A stretch of DNA of 46,390 nucleotides, from NCBI GenBank assembly GCA_022925895.1, contig JAKSYS010000508.1, positions 1-46,390 on the forward strand. Direction: 5' to 3'. The notes below the pieces were generated by a model. That model did no database searches and was not told where the DNA came from. It saw nothing but the letters and a program-made list of their open reading frames with translations. Position 1 is the first letter of the stretch. The number at the start of each line of letters is the position of its first letter. The translations under genes and the position numbers were made by a program. Origin of the DNA: Fragilaria crotonensis. Taxonomy: Eukaryota > Bacillariophyta > Fragilariophyceae > Fragilariales > Fragilariaceae. This document shows, one piece after another, positions 9,452 through 20,044 of the stretch.

Positions 9452-11275
9452 CTTCCTGGCCGATTATACTCGTTACGATGCGGATGTTTGCCTTTTTTCG
9501 CTTGGACGATAAAAAAGTGCGATGTGCGCGCCACGTATGTTCTGTCGAGTCATGACAAAGACTTCTTCGCATATACTGTAGTACCTGGCAATATCACACT
9601 ACCGGTAGCATACGACAGTAGTTGCGTCTACCAATGAGATGATGTTCTTGGACCCGGACCAAGAGCGGATACGTTCCTAAGAATTCGAACCATATGTAGT
9701 CGCATCTTTAAAGTTTAGTAGATCATACTTGGCGACGTGCCTACAGAGGTGGGTGGTGGTCTTCCAAGCGCTTCATGTTTGGAAATGATGTTCTTGATAG
9801 GAATTGTGTTCCGGCGAATTCTTCGCCTTTGAAGGAATCACACATTTTACCCTAACAAATTTGTCATTTTCCGGGTGATTCGTGCTTTGTTTGGGAGAGT
9901 TTCAAGTATAAACAGTAAAAGACTCCGATCCGTATGCACAGTATGCATAGGACTACTAGTGGATACTGCAGTACTGTATTTCTGTATTATAGATGACGCA
10001 CGGTCGCAGCCGTATTATTGGCTGAATGTGTATGGTGAGGAGACTCGGACGCAAGTCCAAGGGCAAGCGGTACAATCAAACAGAGCATACATGCTAGACA
10101 ACGTTTAGACGTTCGCACCGGACATGCATTCCGAGCAAGTATTCCATCCCATCTGGTGAACCAAAAGGACACCGAATTCCTGCTGTGTGATTGAGTAATC
10201 ATTTGAATACGATAATGCTAGTAACGCTTCAATAATGGGGTATTTCGTTGTGTGACGTCCGCAAGGCTTTTGATGATAATGTCACCCTCTTGCACCCCAG
10301 AGGCGTCAATTGAATGAAAGAAAAATTCCCATCACAATTGGCGATGTTAGAATATAGTATTCATGTATTGAAGGCGTAGTATCAAAACAAGTTGTATTGT
10401 GTCTACTGGGCTCTGTTGTTAGAACAAAATTCACATACCACGACCCGTGTGAGGTTTCACTGAGTGCCCACTCGTGTTGGCGACAACAGAACCAAGAATG
10501 AATAGCGCTACTTCTAGTGGTACAACCACACCATAAGAACAGCACCACTCACAATTCAACGCCACAGAAGACTGTCACTGGTGTGAGCTGTGACAACAAG
10601 TGTGTACCACACGCTAGCTAGTACTCTACTAGTCGAATGCTACCGCAATACCAATATCTCAAATTTAGAGTTACCTATATGGGCTTGAAGAAGCAGTTCT
10701 TCTGTTTTGTTGCAGATTCAATGACTCACGAGTAGGGTACCCAACCATTGGATTGGTCTGGCGGTTGTCCAGTAGCCAGGAAAGTATCAAACAATCATGA
10801 TGTATGTTGAGTTGTACCAGTGCAAAATGTTTTGGTTTGCAGAAAAGGCATGGCAAAAGCTAGTAATTGAGGAGTGGGTATGTTCTTATTGAGTGGATCA
10901 CGAAACATTATTTTGTGGATTTGTTCCATCTCGAAGAAAATTGTTGCACGCTCTAAATGGTGTGTGCTGTGGTGTGCATCATTGCCTTCTAGCCAGAAGG
11001 GGTGCATTGTAGTAAAGAGGTCTCTGTGAACACGATGGGTCCAACTTTTGCCCATTTAGTGATCTGTTTCGGTTCAATTAAAGAGTGCATCGTGGATGTT
11101 AAAGTGGTAAAACTGAGCACTGTGTCGATGCATACGTATAACTATGAGTAAGGATAGGGGTAAACGAACTTCTCAGAGTGATTGCAGTACAACAGTGATA
11201 CAGTGTATTATTTGAAATGCAGATGTCGCAAGTCGCAACACATCCCATCGTCGCATCCCCCATTCGTTCTCAACC
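9452..11275. other. Long intergenic stretch, no gene recognised
   Basis: About 1.8 kb between the divergent ABCG and kish genes. Several open frames of 60-115 codons exist on both strands, but none shows a domain, good composition or a partner exon. GTAC-type palindromes recur (for example near 9579). No tRNA or other RNA gene could be recognised by eye. Confidence 0.45.
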
Positions 11276-11626
11276 ATGAGCGCCATTTTCGATTTCGCCA
11301 GTCTCATTACCGTTCTTCTTCTGCTGATATGTACTTGTACATACTTGCGAGAGCTCCGACCTGCAATCTTTGATGGAGGAAAGGTTCGTACGAATGATGC
11401 AACAACAACAACAACAACAACAACAAGAAAATCATACGCATTACTCACAATACAATATTGTCTCATCCTCATTGAATGGCAGGCGTTGGAACCTGGACAG
11501 CGTATACTGCCACGAGAAGGTCTTTCGGCATTCTTTTGGCGACTGAGTCGAATAGGAGAGCGTCTAAGTCCCTACGTCGGAGCTGGATGTGCCATCATGG
11601 TCATTCACGTTCTATTCATTCGATGA
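11276..11626 (+). CDS. TMEM167: Kish protein (TMEM167 family), two exons
   Basis: Exon 1 is 11276-11383 and exon 2 is 11483-11626, around a 99-nt GT-AG intron (phase 0). The product is 83 residues, close to the ~72 usual for the family. It begins MSAIFDFASLITVLLLLICTCTYLR, cited here only in part as the hallmark SAIF.F.SL.TV.LLLICTC. Exon 2 gives FFWRLSRIGERLSPYVG and a C-terminal hydrophobic helix ending VLFIR, matching the family's WK.ARIGER.SPYV pattern. Kish is a small early-secretory (Golgi) membrane protein with two membrane segments needed for constitutive secretion. The intron contains an (AAC)n microsatellite near 11400-11427. It is a multiple of three with no in-frame stop, so its retention would give a 116-residue form. 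Exon boundaries are inferred from homology and splice consensus. Confidence 0.92.
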   Translation: MSAIFDFASLITVLLLLICTCTYLRELRPAIFDGGKVRTNDATTTTTTTTRKSYALLTIQYCLILIEWQALEPGQRILPREGLSAFFWRLSRIGERLSPYVGAGCAIMVIHVLFIR

Positions 11627-12375
11627 ACAAAAACTAGTGTTTGGAAATACCGAATGTATTGAGTGGTTGAGGTCAAGTGGTCGGCGTCTTGTTGCGGAGA
11701 TGAACATGGAAGAAAAAAATTTGCCGCTCTTGTATGATTCTGATGATCTTTGATACAATTGGTGCCTGATACTGCCCGTGAGAAAATTCGGTACATGACG
11801 TGTTTGCAGCTTGGAGACATTGCTATCTCAGGTCCGTTTGGATGGAGTCTCCGTGAAGCGAGTCCATGTAGATTTCCTATAGAGCCACACAAAATCATCG
11901 TAGAGTCGATGCGTTTCATTGCTATCGCAAGCTGTTCGAGATTGCATTCTTCCATCGTGGCAACATTGATTGGCATCGTGGGCAGCAAGTTGTTTTAGTT
12001 ATGCCACTCGACGTCATATCATGCAACTGAACAACAGGAGCGGTCGACGTATGGTCGTAGTCATCTCCTGCTCTGGTGCCTTGCAGGACAAGACATCGTA
12101 GGTTCGGATTTGTGGGAATGTCTCTCCCAACGACGACAGCCTGTCACTCAACTCTACCACGAAACTGAGTACCGACTCATTAGAGAGCTGATCTATGCAT
12201 TGTGATAAGAGGATGAGCACGATGATGAGCACGTCCTATTGCTTGCTATACTCCTCAGGCCGATCGCACACTGGTTTGTCAATTTCCTTTGATAGTCTCG
12301 TGTCCGTACTATTATAGTGATGTGCTTCTCTGCCAAACTCGTGTCTATTGACTAATGGTGAATAGTATCATAGGG
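11627..12375. other. Intergenic between two convergent genes
   Basis: It lies between the kish and importin-like 3' ends. A 127-codon minus-strand open frame (11605-11988) overlaps the kish stop and shows no domain, so I do not call it a gene. No RNA gene or repeat is evident. Confidence 0.45.
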
Positions 12376-15300
12376 TCATGCCAACGAGGGTGCATCCAGC
12401 GAGTAGGCAAGCAGAGCGTCGAGACCCATGTCACCTTTGCAGAGACGCGCAAAGTCGGCGAGCAACATCTTTGCTTTGGGTTTGGATTTGTTCCCGTTGC
12501 GTGCCAAGGCGAACAAGATGACCACAATTTGTTGACATGGTTCAGCCGCCAATGGTTTGCCACTCGTCGTGGTGCACGACGAAAGCGACGCGTACACCCA
12601 TTGATGTGCCACCGTCGTTGTTTCTTCTTGCACCTGATCGGGAGCCGCAGCATTGACACTTACAACGTGAGTAACAATGGCAATGACGCAATCTGACAAT
12701 GCTGGCCACAGCATCTGTGGACTTGCTCCGCCCAGGCCACTAATACAAACTCGTGTGACGATTTCGCCATGTTTGGCTAGCTGCTCGTCAATAACGCCTG
12801 CATGCAGGTCCAAGACTCGTGCTGCAGAATTAGCAAGGCGCAGAGATTTCCAGCCAAACAATTGAGACAGAAAGATCAATGTAGCACGTGTCGACTCGCG
12901 TTCGCCCTTGCACGCTGTCAAGCATTCCACGGCGAGGCGAACGATATTCGGAAACTCTGGGCACGTCGTTAGAGCAACAGGACAATACAGAAGGTAGCGC
13001 TGATTCATTTCGAAGAAGGCTCGGATAACTTGTGGGCAACAGTCTGGGCTTTTTTCTGTCGTAACATGGTTCATAGTAACTGCCGTGACATGGGCCAAAA
13101 GCCCGTTGAAGGATCTTTCAAGATCGTTATTCATCAAACTGAATGTTTCCACGGAGACTGCCAGATAATCTAGAGTGCTTGGGTGCTTGGTATTCTCATA
13201 TGCTTCGACAACAAACTTGACAGTTTCAGGAAAGCGAGGAGCGACCAATGCTGGAGCATTGCTTAAGACCTGACGCTGAATCAGGAGAACTTCATTGAGA
13301 ATGGAGTCACTCATTTGACAGAGGAGTGTTGATTTTCCAAGTAGTGGCCAAATAGACGACAAAATCTCGCCCAGAGGAGAGTCGGTCCCTATCGGTGTGT
13401 CACAGAATCGAATAATAACATGCAGTACGTGTAGATATTTGGTCAATGCCTCAAGTGCCAGTTCTCGTTGTACATCAGTCCCACTTTTCATGGCAGCATC
13501 CGATGCCATATCCGCTCGTTGAAGCAAAGGTGTCAAGAGTCTATTGAACGATGTTTTCATATTGTTCGGGTCCTTCATTTGAAGGATAAGACGAGTACTT
13601 CCCTCCGCAACTGCTGCCATGGCTTCCATGCGATCTGTCGAAAGAGCCACATCCATGCATTCCTGCATGCACGATGCAATCTCCGCGGTGTTTACCAGGT
13701 GTGGAGCGCAGTTGACAAATATGGATTTAGCAGCCCTAGAAGCCTCCATGACAGAGGCGCGTGAGCCCATGGCTGCTTGGACGTAGGCGACCAGTTGAAA
13801 CAGTGCGCCACTGTCGCAGACGTCGTTCCAGGCGGGGGCATATTGCCCCAGAAAATTGCAGGCTGCTGCCAACACAAGAGTATGTTGACGAGCTGCCGAT
13901 TCTGCAGCCAACTTGGGATTCGTCCCACAAAGTTGTCCCAGAAACTGTGTTAATTGTTGAATTGTTTCGCTGCGATCGGGCGACACTCCTCTCGATTTCA
14001 CGCGAGCGCAAACCTCACGACTGATGGCACCCATGCAAAAGAGGGTTGATTCAGTTAGCGTCCAATCATTACTCCCAACCAAGTTGACAAGCTGCCGCAG
14101 GAACTGGACACGTAATATAAAATAGCAATTGACCAACACATCATTGGCCATGCGACGGAATTCAAAAAATTCTTGTTCATCCAGGTCGAGTTCATCTTGC
14201 CAGGTGGTGAATGCTTTTGTGAACGCCAGTCTCCTTACAAGGCCGTCTGCAATTCTTAGAAACAACTGCGTCTGCCAGTGTTCGTGGCGTTCGTTTGTGG
14301 GAATGTCCTGGACTGCCAACCAGCACTCCAAAACCGTAAGCGCAACGGGGGTGTGGGGATGGTCCTGAATCTGCAGCAACAATCCCAATAATGCCTCCGC
14401 GGGTTGGCTGCATAAAGAATCGACTTCTTCAGACACCAAATTGCAAATTAAACTGGCCAGTGCATGTGCCCCATCATCGTGGCGATTTGTTGTACAATGC
14501 TGAAAGGGTGCAGCAACAAAGCCTTGCGGAATGGCAGCAATCATTTTTGAAACGGCATCGTCACGAGTAGGTGTGCACGAATCGGAGGGGACTTGAACGG
14601 CTTCCATGAGAGCTTGACTGGCCAAGACAAGTAAATCTTCAGGTGACGATGGTTGTGACAAAATTTGCACCAGCACTGGTAAGAGCGTCTCCGTGCCTCC
14701 GCATGTGGGGGAGTTCAAGTGTGATAAGGTGATATGACAGGTGTGCGCCCATTGACGCAAAGCTTCTAATGCAGGTCGCGCTGTATCAGCAGACCCAAGT
14801 CCTCGACGGACTGTATCAAGAACAAGCTCCATGTGTGGCCACAATTCGGCAGTTACTTGGGGAATTGTGAGTTCTCTGCAGGCCTCCATTTCGGGTGGTA
14901 GTGATGCCAGGAGCTTGAGAGCTATTACAGGACTGGTGGATTGCGAACAGTTTGTCACCAGTTCTTCTATTTGACCACAGCGAGCGACAAGTGCTGCAAC
15001 ACAGGAACATAGCGGAGCAATAAGAGCTTGCGGTGCATTATGCAGCAAATTCCACACTTCATTCCGAATGACTCCCATCTGATGGCTTTCGAGAGAATTC
15101 TTACACGTAGCCGCTTGAACTTCTCGTCTGATTTTGGCTAACAGGAGTGTCAAACACAATAGCTGCATTCCCATTGTCTCTGGATTTCTTTGGCAATGAT
15201 TGTTGTTCGCAGAAACGTCATTGTCATTGTGGAACGTTGTGGCGAATGATTGAAGCCATTTGACGTAAACAGTCCATGCTTCTGGAGTTCTATTCCACTG

Positions 15301-15390
15301 CTCCAAGAAACTTGACGCTGCTGAACGGGTCGCACTGTCTGTGGTCAGCCTCACCATCGCCAAGGCCGCCTCTGCGACTTGTTGCTCCAT
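12376..15390 (-). CDS. Transportin-3/importin-13-like nuclear transport receptor
   Basis: A single uninterrupted frame of 1004 residues from the ATG at 15390 (MEQQVAEAALAMVRL). The frame is open further upstream, but without another ATG. The protein is almost entirely helical, with the leucine-rich HEAT-repeat texture of importin-beta-type karyopherins. The N-terminus has the order seen in TNPO3 and importin 13: a short helical lead, FLEQWNRTPEAW, then QLLCLTLLLAKI and LLASLPPEMEA. Length also fits (about 920-1000 residues). Such receptors carry SR proteins and other cargo into the nucleus under Ran-GTP control. A copia element has inserted 114-118 bp upstream of this ATG in the same orientation, so the native promoter is separated from the gene by 11.7 kb and the 3' LTR now sits in its place. 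The superfamily call is firm; the choice between TNPO3 and IPO13 is not. Confidence 0.82.
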   Translation of the reverse strand: MEQQVAEAALAMVRLTTDSATRSAASSFLEQWNRTPEAWTVYVKWLQSFATTFHNDNDVSANNNHCQRNPETMGMQLLCLTLLLAKIRREVQAATCKNSLESHQMGVIRNEVWNLLHNAPQALIAPLCSCVAALVARCGQIEELVTNCSQSTSPVIALKLLASLPPEMEACRELTIPQVTAELWPHMELVLDTVRRGLGSADTARPALEALRQWAHTCHITLSHLNSPTCGGTETLLPVLVQILSQPSSPEDLLVLASQALMEAVQVPSDSCTPTRDDAVSKMIAAIPQGFVAAPFQHCTTNRHDDGAHALASLICNLVSEEVDSLCSQPAEALLGLLLQIQDHPHTPVALTVLECWLAVQDIPTNERHEHWQTQLFLRIADGLVRRLAFTKAFTTWQDELDLDEQEFFEFRRMANDVLVNCYFILRVQFLRQLVNLVGSNDWTLTESTLFCMGAISREVCARVKSRGVSPDRSETIQQLTQFLGQLCGTNPKLAAESAARQHTLVLAAACNFLGQYAPAWNDVCDSGALFQLVAYVQAAMGSRASVMEASRAAKSIFVNCAPHLVNTAEIASCMQECMDVALSTDRMEAMAAVAEGSTRLILQMKDPNNMKTSFNRLLTPLLQRADMASDAAMKSGTDVQRELALEALTKYLHVLHVIIRFCDTPIGTDSPLGEILSSIWPLLGKSTLLCQMSDSILNEVLLIQRQVLSNAPALVAPRFPETVKFVVEAYENTKHPSTLDYLAVSVETFSLMNNDLERSFNGLLAHVTAVTMNHVTTEKSPDCCPQVIRAFFEMNQRYLLYCPVALTTCPEFPNIVRLAVECLTACKGERESTRATLIFLSQLFGWKSLRLANSAARVLDLHAGVIDEQLAKHGEIVTRVCISGLGGASPQMLWPALSDCVIAIVTHVVSVNAAAPDQVQEETTTVAHQWVYASLSSCTTTSGKPLAAEPCQQIVVILFALARNGNKSKPKAKMLLADFARLCKGDMGLDALLAYSLDAPSLA

Positions 15391-15443
15391 CGTTATCGAC
15401 AGTTGTGGTTGATATGACGTTTGTGTTTGGTCGTTTATTATTG

Positions 15444-15662
15444 CTAATGTGAGAACGAATGAACCAATGAGCAATAATCGCGAGGATCGAATGGCATCGC
15501 TCTGTATCTGACAGTATTCGTGTGATCGGTACGCGAGTACTGGCCGACGGTAGACTTAAGGTTAGTAGGACCTAGAAGTCTGCCGTCGGACTTGACGGGA
15601 GAGGAAGCGAACGTGACGGATCGTCCAGCTTTGGGCGTAGGAGTCCTGAAGATGTGGACCAT
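15444..15662 (-). other. LTR-borne upstream ORF ahead of the importin-like gene
   Basis: The 3' LTR carries the first 51 codons of the element's ORF1 (starting MVHIFRTPTPKAG). At the LTR edge (15509) the frame runs into flanking host DNA for 21 more codons and stops at 15444, 51 nt before the importin-like ATG. It is not in frame with that gene. If transcription starts inside the LTR upstream of 15662, this 72-codon uORF would be in the leader of the importin mRNA and could reduce its translation. It may have no function of its own. Confidence 0.5.
15504..15508. repeat. Target-site duplication, left copy (GTATC)
   Basis: Five bases directly left of the left LTR, identical to the five at 27214-27218. 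A 5-bp duplication is what copia-type integrases make and confirms that both element ends are present. Confidence 0.9.
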
Positions 15663-16105
15663 GATGGTAGATTTGTTGTTACAAATATGTAGAAGATGTA
15701 GAACTAAGTAGTAAAGGCCTTTACTGTTTTTGGTTTGTGGAAATTATAAGTTAAAATGTAGATGAAAAATGAAAGTGAGATCTCAATATTAGTTGGAGTC
15801 TCACAAAAGTTATGTTGCTTTAATCCCACTTGTTGAGTGGTGTTTGAGTTATGAATCCCATAGTAAAGTTGTGTTGTCAATAAAATTGACAACATAACAG
15901 ATTTGAATACTTAGGAAACTCAGGGCAACATGATTTAAATTCCTTGTGTGGTCGCGGGATCCAGAGTTCTGATTCGCAGAACTACTGGCACGAGTCACGG
16001 ACAGACGAAGGAAAATAAAGGACTGTCTACCGTATTACCGTATGGTATTTAACCTTACAGTAATTACGAGTGACAGTGTGACAGAGTGACAGTAGATCTC
16101 TAACA
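15509..16105 (-). repeat. 3' LTR of the copia element (597 bp)
   Basis: Direct repeat of 26614-27213. On the minus strand it starts TGTTAGAGATC and ends ATACTGTCA. It differs from the other copy by one substitution (C15985 against A27093) and by being one base shorter in three homopolymers (15784, 15865-15867, 15914-15915). It lies 118 bp upstream of the importin-like ATG in the same orientation. Confidence 0.93.
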
Positions 16106-16113
16106 CCCCTCTT
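16106..16113 (-). other. Polypurine tract of the copia element
   Basis: On the minus strand the sequence AAGAGGGG sits immediately before the TG of the 3' LTR, the position of the primer for plus-strand synthesis in LTR retroelements. Confidence 0.75.
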
Positions 16114-16116
16114 GGA

Positions 16117-16945
16117 TCAGATCTCTGGTCCCGGTGATGAAAGCATGTGGTCGGGGAGAACACAGAAGATCTTGGTGAGGTGAGGATCAATTTTGCCGGA
16201 GTGTTGAGTCTTGGTGAGGATATCGGCAAGTTGGGAGTCACAGGGAATCCAATGAAGTTGGTGGATGCCGTCTTGTTGGCCTTGACGGACGAAGTGGAAA
16301 CGGCGTTCAATGTGGCGAGTTTTGCGAGTGAGTTTGCCATTCTTGGCGATTTGAACAGTTGCTTCATTGTCAATCATGAGGATGGCAGGGATAGAAGGGA
16401 GACGTTGAGTGGTTTCACGCCATTGTTTGGTGCCAAGATAGAGCATATCATAGAGAAGCATTCGGATGTGAGCGGTGGCCATGGTTGCGGAACATGCAGC
16501 CATATATTCAGCTTCAGAGGTAGACATGGCAACAGGTGTTGGCATGGTAGAATTTGCTTCAATAAGAGCACCATTGTAGAAGATCATGTATCCAACAGTA
16601 GATCGGCCAGTATCGGGGCAGTCTTGCCAGCTGGCATCAGAGAAGACAGTGAGATCAGTGTATGGAATGCGATGATGGATGCAGATGTCATAGATGGGGT
16701 TTGAAGTGCCATCGGGATAGAATTTGAGGGCATAGTAGGGACGACGTCGGAGGTAGCCAATGAGCCAGGTGAGAGCTCGAAAATCAGGTATGCCAGGAGA
16801 GATGCATGCTTTAGCAAGTTTGCAGACAGCAAATAGGATGTCAGCTCTTGTGTTGTATGCTAGGTAGAGGAGAGTGCAGACAGCAGAGCGGAACGGAAGG
16901 CGTTGTTGCTTTTGTTCGACGAGAGTCAGGTCGGAGGCGGTTACG
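16117..16945 (-). CDS. Copia pol: RNase H domain (C-terminal end of the polyprotein)
   Basis: This is the frame that ends the polyprotein, with its stop just beside the polypurine tract. It shows the copia RNase H order: TVFSDASWQDCPDTGRSTVGY, cited in part as FSDASW..C...RST.GY, then STSEAEYMA, the DNEATVQIA segment, KTRHIERRFHFVR and LADILTK. These are the acidic catalytic positions and the conserved C-terminal DILTK. The domain degrades the RNA strand of the RNA/DNA hybrid during reverse transcription. The frame is shifted relative to the RT segment upstream; the two breaks at 16945-16947 and 16978-16979 each fall in a run of one base. Confidence 0.85.
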
Positions 16946-16947
16946 GG

Positions 16948-18205
16948 CGGTTATCCTTGCTGAAAGTATAATCGGGAGGAAGGGAGTATCTCGTTCTGGG
17001 AATTCGGAGTTTGGATCGTATCGTTGAAGAGTATTCAAAACATAGCGGTGCTGGTCGAGGGTGTAGCTTGAGTCGGAATGTTTGTGGATACGCATTTGTA
17101 GGAACCATTGCGCAGGGCCGAGGAATTTGACATCAAAGCGATTGCGGACGGAATCTTCAAATTGTTTTTCGATGGAATCGTTGCTTCCAGCGTAGAGCAT
17201 ATCGTCGACGAAAAATAGTAGGCGGAGCCATTGATTGTGTTTGTCGTATCGGACAAAATAGGACGGTTCGGAAGGAGACTGAATGAAGCCTTGGGAATAG
17301 AGCCATTCCGAAAATTCAATGTTCCAATATTTGCCGGAGTAGACGAGACCGTAGATTCCTTTGTTCAGTAACATTGGGGAGCCAAAGAATTTAGCGTATT
17401 CAGGGAAGTGATAGGCGTATTCCAATGGCAGTTTCACGAAGTGGCGACCAATAACTTTGGCTTGGAGGTAGGCACCAATGAAGTCAGCACTCTTGACACT
17501 TCTTCTGGATGCACAGATGGTTGCAATGAATAGTTTGACCCCTCTTGCAGATGCACAGGGTGACCAGGTGTCTTCATACATGAGTGGTTCAACAGGTATA
17601 GGTTTTGGAGTGCCAGGTGAAGAGGTAGCAGATTCAGCAATTTCTTGACGTTGTTCAGGAGTCGTTGTTGGTTGATGGCTTTAACTCTTTTCAGGAGACG
17701 TTTCTCCAGGTCGCCACGGGCGACAAGGCGAGCTTTAGTTTGTCAAGTTTTCCAGATGCAGTTTGTTTTGCTTTGAGCACAAGTTTGACTGGGATAATGA
17801 GTTCATCTTTGTGTGGGGTTTGCCCAAGGATGAAGGTATCATGGTCAATGAGGTTCTTGATTTCCATTTTGATTGCATGTAGCCAGGCATTTCGGACATT
17901 ATCATCAAGTTTGAGAACAGCTTTGAGAGACTGAGGTTCTGGAAGATATTTGTCCACAGGTTCCTGGGGGTTGGCTTGTGAATTGTTGCTGGGAGAGTTG
18001 TCAATTGTCATCATGGCAGAGTGAATGGGATCAATAGTTGGTAGATCTTCATTGCATTCTTGGAAGTAGATGGTCATCATCTTGTGGAGTTGGGAATGAT
18101 GTTGTTGATGGGTGACAAAGTTGATTTGATGTGGTGTGGGTGGTGTTGGACCATGTTGGATTATTGCTGTATTGATATGGTCAGCATGGGTTGGGTTAGG
18201 CATGG
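16948..18205 (-). CDS. Copia pol: reverse transcriptase (RVT_2 type), frame-broken
   Basis: The N-terminal part reads TFILGQTPHKDELIIPVKLVLKAKQ, recognised from its VKLV.KAK core, in the frame ending near 17691. The main part (16841-17581) has SVKSADFIGAYLQA, KGIYGLVYSGKYW and the catalytic FVDDM at 17198-17212 (the YVDD box of copia RTs). DVKFLGPAQWFLQMRI follows. It copies element RNA into cDNA. Frame changes occur at 17734-17736 (a run of three where four would keep frame), again before 17581, and at 16978-16979. The region between about 17590 and 17700 changes frame more than once and I could not resolve it by eye. Confidence 0.85.
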
Positions 18206-19560
18206 TTCCAGGTGGTTGTTCATCAGTATTGTCATCAGTTGATTCAGGGATGGCAGTCAGGGAGGGCAGTGGATTTGTGTCATCAATGAAGGTTGATGGT
18301 GGATTGCCAAGGTTGGCTGCAGATCCAGTTTGGTGAAAAGTAGATGGTTCAGAGTTTTCAGGAGTGTTGCAAAGTCCATTTGGGTTGAAATGGGAGCGGA
18401 TGGGGATGGCTCCAGCAAAGGGTTTGGAATCAAAACATAGAGCTGAATTGAAGTCTTCATCAAAGTAGGCATCGCGGGTGATGATGAGGCTTTGGGGTTG
18501 GTCAGGGAGTAGACTAGCCAGCCTGCGGAGTTGTCAGGAAATCCGAGGAAAATGCCGCGAGAGGCTCGTTGCAGTTGTTGCTTGTAGGTGATGAGCTTGT
18601 TGCGGAAAGTTGGTTCGTAGCGTTTGAAGAAGGTAGGACATCCAAAGACACGAAGTTGGCAATGGAAGGCTTGCGTTGGAAGCTGTATTGATAGGGAGTT
18701 GTTGGGTTGCCATCTTGATCAATAACATTCTTGGCAGGGCAGACATTTAGGATTTGAACTGCATAGGCATGGGCATGATGGAAGAAGGCACCTCCAAGTC
18801 TTGCATTGTTGAGGAGAATGTTGGCAGTGTTGTGGACTTCACGCCATTTTGCTTCACAAATACCATTCATTTCTTGATGTTCAGGGCTGCAGCTTCAACT
18901 TTGATACCAAGTGAGGTGCATTCAGAGATGAATTTTGTTGATGTAAAAGCAGATCCAGCATCAGTGCGGATGAAACGGACGGATTGGGTGCGGCCAAGGA
19001 GTTCTGTGTCAGTAAGCCATTGCTTTAGAGCAATAAGGATGGAAGTTGTGCTTTCAGTTGGAAGACCAATCCAACCTGTTAGTTTGCCTGGGGTTGTGAC
19101 AATAAACAGATAGGCTGAGTAGTTGGAATTGGTGGTGAGACCATAGCGGAAAGGATTGCGCATAAGGTCAAGATGAAGGCGATGGAAGGGTTCTGTGCCT
19201 TGGCGTTGAGGTGTTTTGTTTCTGGCGCGTTTTTGACTGATGGAAATGCGGAGAGGCCAGGAATTGTGGTCAACAGTAGGTGTGAGAACATGATCATTCC
19301 ATGTTTGGTGAAGGGATCCAACCATGAGATTTCGAAAATTGCGGTAAGCAAGTCGTCGATAAATCAGTTCCAAAGGTAAAGCGGTGATTGAGCGGCGTTG
19401 ATCAGTGTCAATGGGAGTTGTAGTGTCATCAAAGTGTTGCTCTTCTGGTTCAGAGTCAAGGTCAAAGGGTTCTTTGGGGTTGGAAGTGGTTGAAAAGGCT
19501 TGGTGTGGGTTTGGTACTTCTCTGGTGATAATTGGCCAAGTGTAAGTGGAGCCATTTGGG
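18206..19560 (-). CDS. Copia pol: integrase, frame-broken
   Basis: The segment 18867-19373 carries a pre-integrase-like start (MELIYRRLAYRNFRNLM) and the core domain. The first catalytic Asp is in FHRLHLDLM and the second in FIRTDAGSAFTS. The third acidic residue lies just past a frame change at 18884-18886, where the frame beginning MNGICEAKWREVHN takes over (18514-18870). Another change at about 18652 leads into the C-terminal part (GIFLGFPD-type sequence), which runs on towards the RT. The product would insert the cDNA with a 5-bp stagger, matching the GTATC duplication. Both breaks are one base short in a run of G (plus strand). Confidence 0.83.
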
Positions 19561-20044
19561 AGTTGAATGGTGGTAGCTCTGTTCTTGATCAGGACACTGA
19601 AGTTTTGAGTGCATGATAGAGCAGTCAGGAGAGTAGTCTGTGACTTAGGCCTTCAACAAAGTAGACATCAGTGAGACCTAGGATGGATTTGAGGCCATCA
19701 TCAGTGGTGAAGTGACATTCAGTTGTGCCTTTGTGGGTAGACATCTTGGTGCTGCCATCAGCTAGGAGATTGGGACACTGCAAGGTTCAACATCACTGAG
19801 GTCGCTGAAGAGTGGGTATAATGGCTGGTAGCACCACTGTCAGGTAGCCAGTTTGCCAGGAGTGGGGACCAAATCTTTGGTATGGTGATTGGGGATCATC
19901 AGGAAATAAGCTGTGGCTCCAGAGTTGGGAGGAGCATGGTTGGCAGTTGGAAGATAATCTCTATCAAGTAGGGGTTGATTGATAGTCATCTGAGGTAGGT
20001 TGGGATTGGGCCATGGGATGTAGTCTGGTTGATCATCAAGGTGA
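19561..20044 (-). CDS. Copia pol: aspartic protease region
   Basis: In minus-strand translation the sequence around 19820-19850 reads NWLPDSGATSHYTPLFSDL. The DSGA at 19830-19841 is the catalytic motif of retroelement proteases, and SHYTP follows it as in other copia elements. Downstream, GLTDVYFVEGLSHRLLS is the conserved segment between protease and integrase. The protease would cleave the Gag-Pol precursor. The whole stretch is not open in a single frame. Confidence 0.75.

Noticed and set aside
9875-10548. Small open frames in the ABCG-kish gap
   Set aside because: Short, overlapping on both strands and without recognisable sequence.
11605-11988. 127-codon minus-strand open frame beyond kish
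   Set aside because: Overlaps the kish stop codon antisense and shows no domain.
16147-19379. Plus-strand open frames across the copia pol region
   Set aside because: Antisense shadows of RNase H, RT and integrase, whose motifs are clear on the minus strand.
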